Origin: SIG510 sp045540975
GTDB lineage: Bacteria > Bacillota > Clostridia > Oscillospirales > JAAYXM01
Assembly (NCBI GenBank): GCA_045540975.1
Contig: JAZQIE010000164.1
Coordinates: 1 to 7,094 of the forward strand
DNA length: 7,094 nt
Direction: 5' to 3'
The translations under genes were made by a program, and so were the position numbers. This document shows, piece after piece, positions 4,367 to 7,094 of this stretch (within the stretch, counting starts at the first letter, position 1; the number at the start of each line of letters is the position of its first letter). Below the pieces are notes generated by a model. That model was not told the DNA's origin, did not search any database, and saw only the letters and a program-made list of their open reading frames with translations.

Positions 4367-6874
4367 TTATCCTTTGGTGAAACGGTACAGGAAGGTGACC
4401 ACCTGACCGCGTGTGCAGGAAGCATCTGGCGAGAAGGTGGTTGCGCTTGTTCCACCCGTGATGCCGTTCTCCACCGCCCACATAACCGCGTCATAGTAGT
4501 ACGCATCCGATTTCACATCGCTAAAGGGATTTTTTGCTGTAACCTTCGGCTGACCTGCGGTGCGCCAAAGGAAGGTAACCACCTGCGCGCGTGTGCAGAG
4601 CGCATTCGGGGAGAACAGATTGGGTGCTGTGCCGCCCGTAATCTTGCTTCCGACCGCCCATTTTACGGGTTTATAGTAGTAACTGTTGATCGGAACATCC
4701 GCAAACGGGAAGTTGATTGCGGCAGGCTCGGGAGACCCCACCATTCTGTGCAGGAAGGTGACCACCTGCGCACGGCTGCAGTTTCCGTTCGGGGAGAAGG
4801 TGGTGGCACTTGTGCCCGAGGTAACCCCGTTCTCCACCGCCCACATGACCGCGTCATAGTAATACGCCGTGCTTACCACATCGCCAAACGGATTCTTTGC
4901 GGTCGGGGTGTCGCTTCCGCCGTTTCCGCCGCCGTTCTGATTTCCGTTTTCGTTGCCGTTCTGATTTCCGTTTTCGTTGCCGCTGTCCGCTTGCTCGTTT
5001 TTCTCGGTAACGGGGAAGCGGTAGATTAAAATTGCTTCATATTCACTGCGGCCCATGAGGTCATAAATGGTCTTGCCGTTGATGGTACCCGTCACATCGG
5101 GTGTGCCGTCCTTCTTGGTGCGGAATCGGTACCCCTTCTGCGGAGTCAGGGTGACGTATACTTCGTAGACATTACCCGCTTCAAACTTATTATCGGTTGT
5201 TCCGACCGTCATGGTCTTGCTCTCGGTCACGTTGTACCAGAGGACACCGTTTTTGGTGTGTTTATCGTTTACATCGGAAAGTTTGTAAGTGTCCGAATTC
5301 GGGAGGGTTGCGGTGTAGTCGGGTGTTGCACCTGCAACGGGAGCATCAATGCCCGTGACATGGCAAGCACCGATGTTTGCTGTTGCCGCCGCGGTGAAGG
5401 TGTAGGTTGCAAAGACGGAAGAGCCGAGTTTTTCAACCTTCTTTTCGCTGACCGCGTTTCCGTTTACCGTGACAGAAACCTTGTCCGCAAATTCAGCGAC
5501 CTTGTCCCAACCGTCTTCCTTCGGAGCAAATTCAATCTGCAAATCATAGTTTTTGCCTGCGATGAATTGGTCGGTTTCCGACATCCAATTTCCGTCCACA
5601 TACCAGCCTGCGCTCTTGACCACATAGAGATTCGGGTCGACACAGACCATATCGGTCGACGGGGTTTCTCCGATTGCGGGGACAGTCACACCTGTGACGC
5701 CCGCGGCTTCAATCTTGTAATCCGGGCAGGAGATTTCTGCCGTCACGGTGACCTCATTGCCCGAAACCGTTGCGGTGGCTTTCTTGCCGTTTACCGTTGC
5801 GGAGATGGTTTTGGAAAGAGCAAAGCCGTCCTTCGGGGTGAGACGAACGGTGACCTTGTAGGGGAATCCGCTCATGCAAATCGAGGTCGGGGTCAGGTCA
5901 TAGCCCTTGACCGCCTGAGACCAGCAAATGCCGTTTTTGGTGAAGGTGTTGTTGATAGCGGAAAGGGTAACCCCTTCGCTCACATCCGCGGTGTATGCGG
6001 GGGACTTGCCTGCCTGCAAAGCGGGAACGGTCAGACTCACAGAGGAGACAACCGCCTTTTCGCACGCGGGGAAATCGTAGTACACCGAAATGATTTTTGC
6101 GGGATTGTCGCTTGCATTCTTCAAAGCACCTGCGCTCCCCGAGTTCACGGTTGCGGTCACCGCGGGAGTTCCGTTTTGCGCGAGGGCAAATGAGACGTTC
6201 TCGTCTGCCTCCAAGCATAAGAACACGCGATATTCATGCCCTTCGATGAAGGTGTCGTTTGCACCGAGGGTCACGGATGCGGTTTTATCGTACCAATAGA
6301 CGCCGTTTTTGTAGTGTCCGTAAGTGCCGGATTTGAGGTCGCATCCGTCACTTGTGACCAGCGCATCGTATTCGGGCTTTTTCCCTGCAATCGGGGTGAT
6401 GACATCGGTCACCGAAACCGAGGTGACGGTCTTCGACAGGGTGAAGGTGTAGCGCACCACAACCTTGGTTGCGCTGTTCGTGGAAAGGGAAACATTTGCG
6501 GTTTTGCCGTTAATCATGCCGGAGACCGCGGTGCGGATACCAACGCTTGTGTCCAGCGCGAATTTGTTTCCGACAGTCGGTGCCAGTACCACGGAAACCG
6601 TGTAGGAATGCCCTTCCGTGAAACGGTCGGACTTGGTCAAATACCGCTGTTCGTCCACATCATACCAGCTGATGCCGTCGGTGTAGGGAACACCGTATTC
6701 GGTGTCAACATAGTAGGTGTCATGATTGCAGGTCGCCGTAAAGCGCGGCGCTTCACCCGCAATCGGCTCGGTCACCAAAACAGAGACCGAACCCAGCTCA
6801 TATGCAAAGGCAATGCTCGGAAGCATAGAAAGAATCAAAACCAATGCCAAAAGAATCGCTGTGTATTTTTTCAT
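4367..6874 (-). CDS. Secreted SLH-domain surface protein with five repeated modules
   Basis: An 835-residue exported protein, probably held on the cell wall. Residues 1-24 form a signal peptide (MKK, hydrophobic core, AFA before the expected cut at 24/25). Residues about 27-622 contain five degenerate modules of roughly 110-128 residues. Each starts with a V.V..P.AG..P.Y.A stretch, then often NG..WY, then F..G..Y.V.V.L.P, and ends in a VNGK-type strand and an aromatic strand; they look like beta-sandwich domains. A Gly/Asn/Gln linker (630-653) leads to three SLH domains (about 660-712, 720-771, 780-832) with AVMWAVENGITGGT and CTRAQVVTFL motifs. SLH domains bind secondary cell-wall polymer non-covalently. 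No catalytic motif is visible, so adhesion, glycan binding or a structural role are all possible. GGAGGA lies 6 bases before the ATG. It sits 12 bases after a paralogous SLH gene and 4 bases before a lipoprotein gene. Confidence 0.9.
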   Translation of the reverse strand: MKKYTAILLALVLILSMLPSIAFAYELGSVSVLVTEPIAGEAPRFTATCNHDTYYVDTEYGVPYTDGISWYDVDEQRYLTKSDRFTEGHSYTVSVVLAPTVGNKFALDTSVGIRTAVSGMINGKTANVSLSTNSATKVVVRYTFTLSKTVTSVSVTDVITPIAGKKPEYDALVTSDGCDLKSGTYGHYKNGVYWYDKTASVTLGANDTFIEGHEYRVFLCLEADENVSFALAQNGTPAVTATVNSGSAGALKNASDNPAKIISVYYDFPACEKAVVSSVSLTVPALQAGKSPAYTADVSEGVTLSAINNTFTKNGICWSQAVKGYDLTPTSICMSGFPYKVTVRLTPKDGFALSKTISATVNGKKATATVSGNEVTVTAEISCPDYKIEAAGVTGVTVPAIGETPSTDMVCVDPNLYVVKSAGWYVDGNWMSETDQFIAGKNYDLQIEFAPKEDGWDKVAEFADKVSVTVNGNAVSEKKVEKLGSSVFATYTFTAAATANIGACHVTGIDAPVAGATPDYTATLPNSDTYKLSDVNDKHTKNGVLWYNVTESKTMTVGTTDNKFEAGNVYEVYVTLTPQKGYRFRTKKDGTPDVTGTINGKTIYDLMGRSEYEAILIYRFPVTEKNEQADSGNENGNQNGNENGNQNGGGNGGSDTPTAKNPFGDVVSTAYYYDAVMWAVENGVTSGTSATTFSPNGNCSRAQVVTFLHRMVGSPEPAAINFPFADVPINSYYYKPVKWAVGSKITGGTAPNLFSPNALCTRAQVVTFLWRTAGQPKVTAKNPFSDVKSDAYYYDAVMWAVENGITGGTSATTFSPDASCTRGQVVTFLYRFTKG
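4370..4897 (-). other. Triple SLH cell-wall anchoring region
   Basis: Residues 660-835 of the large surface protein contain three S-layer homology domains. Each has an NPF.DV or FPFADV opening, a YYY.AV.WAV helix, a G(T/G)SATTFSP or APNLFSP turn and a final C(S/T)R(A/G)QVVTFL helix. The canonical TRAE motif reads SRAQ, TRAQ and TRGQ here, so the Arg thought to contact the wall polymer is kept while the Glu is replaced by Gln. Confidence 0.92.
4391..4574. repeat. Near-identical direct repeat, copy A (SLH3 coding DNA)
   Basis: This segment matches 6911-7094 at a constant offset of 2520 bases with 6 mismatches that I count in 184 positions. The stretch 4485-4574 is identical and the match runs off the window. 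It encodes the end of SLH2 and most of SLH3 of the complete surface protein. Confidence 0.95.
4931..4978. repeat. Two perfect 24 bp tandem repeats encoding the Asn-rich linker
   Basis: Bases 4931-4954 and 4955-4978 are identical 24-mers beginning GCCGTTCTGATTTCCG. On the coding strand each gives NENGNQNG, in the flexible linker between the modules and the SLH domains. The unit is a multiple of three, so copy changes alter linker length without a frameshift. Confidence 0.93.
5009..6796 (-). repeat. Array of five degenerate extracellular modules (protein-level repeat)
   Basis: Residues about 27-622 divide into five units opening at VSVLVTEPIAGEAP (about 30), VTDVITPIAGKKP (155), VSLTVPALQAGKSP (279), VTGVTVPAIGETP (393) and VTGIDAPVAGATP (506). 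Later landmarks recur: DGISWYD, NGVYWYD, NGICWSQ and NGVLWYN; RFTEGHSY, TFIEGHEY, QFIAGKNY and KFEAGNVY; INGKTA, VNGKKA and INGKT. Unit 4 has WYVDGNWM in place of the NG.xWY motif. Boundaries are approximate and set by eye. Confidence 0.8.
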
Positions 6875-6886
6875 TGTGTTTCCTCC

Positions 6887-7094
6887 TTATTGGTTAATAA
6901 ATCTTGAAAGGAAGGTGACTACTTGTGCGCGTGTGCAGGAAGCATCGGGCGAGAAGGTGGTTGCGCTTGTTCCACCCGTGATGCCGTTCTCCACCGCCCA
7001 CATGACCGCGTCATAGTAGTACGCATCCGATTTCACATCGCTAAAGGGATTTTTTGCTGTAACCTTCGGCTGACCTGCGGTGCGCCAAAGGAAG
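6887..7094 (-). CDS. C-terminus of a second SLH-domain surface protein (5' part outside window)
   Basis: On the minus strand one frame stays open from the window edge to a TAA at 6889-6887, giving 68 residues that start FLWRTAGQPK and end FLSRFINQ. It holds the end of one SLH domain and a complete last SLH domain with NPFSDV, YYYDAVMWAV, GGTSATTFSP and CTRAQVVTFL. It is almost identical to the last 70 residues of the next gene, except for TRAQ instead of TRGQ and a different tail (SRFINQ against YRFTKG). Only 12 bases separate its stop from the next ATG and that spacer carries the next gene's GGAGGA, so the two are likely co-transcribed. The N-terminal domains lie beyond the window. Confidence 0.92.
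   Translation of the reverse strand, partial: FLWRTAGQPKVTAKNPFSDVKSDAYYYDAVMWAVENGITGGTSATTFSPDASCTRAQVVTFLSRFINQ
6911..7094. repeat. Near-identical direct repeat, copy B (last SLH domain of the upstream paralogue)
   Basis: This is the partner of 4391-4574 at an offset of 2520 bases, the length of the intervening gene plus its 12-base spacer. The copies therefore align at the same place relative to their stop codons. Four of the six differences are clustered at the end next to the stop codon (6920-6927). Confidence 0.95.

Noticed and set aside
4363..4506. N-terminal 48-residue extension of the lipoprotein
   Set aside because: It would lie out of frame inside the SLH3 coding DNA and would bury the signal peptide and lipobox; the ATG at 4362 has a suitable SD.
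4391..4900. CRISPR-like regular repeats
   Set aside because: The recurring segments are SLH domain codons with diverged copies of unequal spacing inside one open frame, not short identical repeats with unique spacers.
5258..6193. 311-codon plus-strand open frame opposite the SLH protein gene
   Set aside because: It is antisense to the repeated modules, its own repeats mirror them, and it lacks recognisable domains. The similar plus-strand frames at 4238-5029 and 6236-6907 are rejected for the same reason.

Overview
The window looks like a low-to-moderate GC Firmicute, most likely a gut Clostridia/Oscillospiraceae-type anaerobe. The reasons are strong AGGAGG-type ribosome binding sites, a Gram-positive surface protein with S-layer homology (SLH) domains carrying the CTRAQVVTFL signature, a fused energy-coupling factor (ECF) transporter ATPase, and a cobalamin riboswitch with a terminator expression platform. 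The genus is an inference; no rRNA or marker gene is present.

Layout: bases 1-147 hold the 3' end of an unrecognised plus-strand gene, which converges on the minus-strand operon at a bidirectional terminator (151-180). Everything else reads on the minus strand, so transcription runs from high to low coordinates. From 7094 downward there is the C-terminus of a truncated SLH protein (6887-7094), then a complete 835-residue secreted SLH protein with five repeated beta-type modules (4367-6874), then a 178-residue lipoprotein (3826-4362). The spacers are 12 and 4 bases, so these three form one apparent cell-envelope operon.

After the lipoprotein a new transcription unit begins: a sigma-A-like promoter (3781-3809), a cobalamin riboswitch (about 3500-3720), an intrinsic terminator (3448-3474), the transmembrane coupling protein EcfT (2546-3421), and an 797-residue protein carrying two ABC ATPase domains followed by a membrane S component (180-2573). 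EcfT plus the fused A-A-S protein would supply every part of an ECF importer in two genes. The riboswitch indicates that it imports vitamin B12 or a corrinoid/B12 precursor and is shut off by premature termination when the coenzyme is abundant.

The most interesting points are the complete regulatory logic readable in the B12 leader (aptamer, a five-base L5-L13 kissing loop, a candidate antiterminator and a terminator), the A-A-S fusion, and the tandem SLH paralogues that share nearly identical DNA at their 3' ends. I see no CRISPR array, insertion sequence, tRNA or rRNA gene, and no strong case for an entirely new system.
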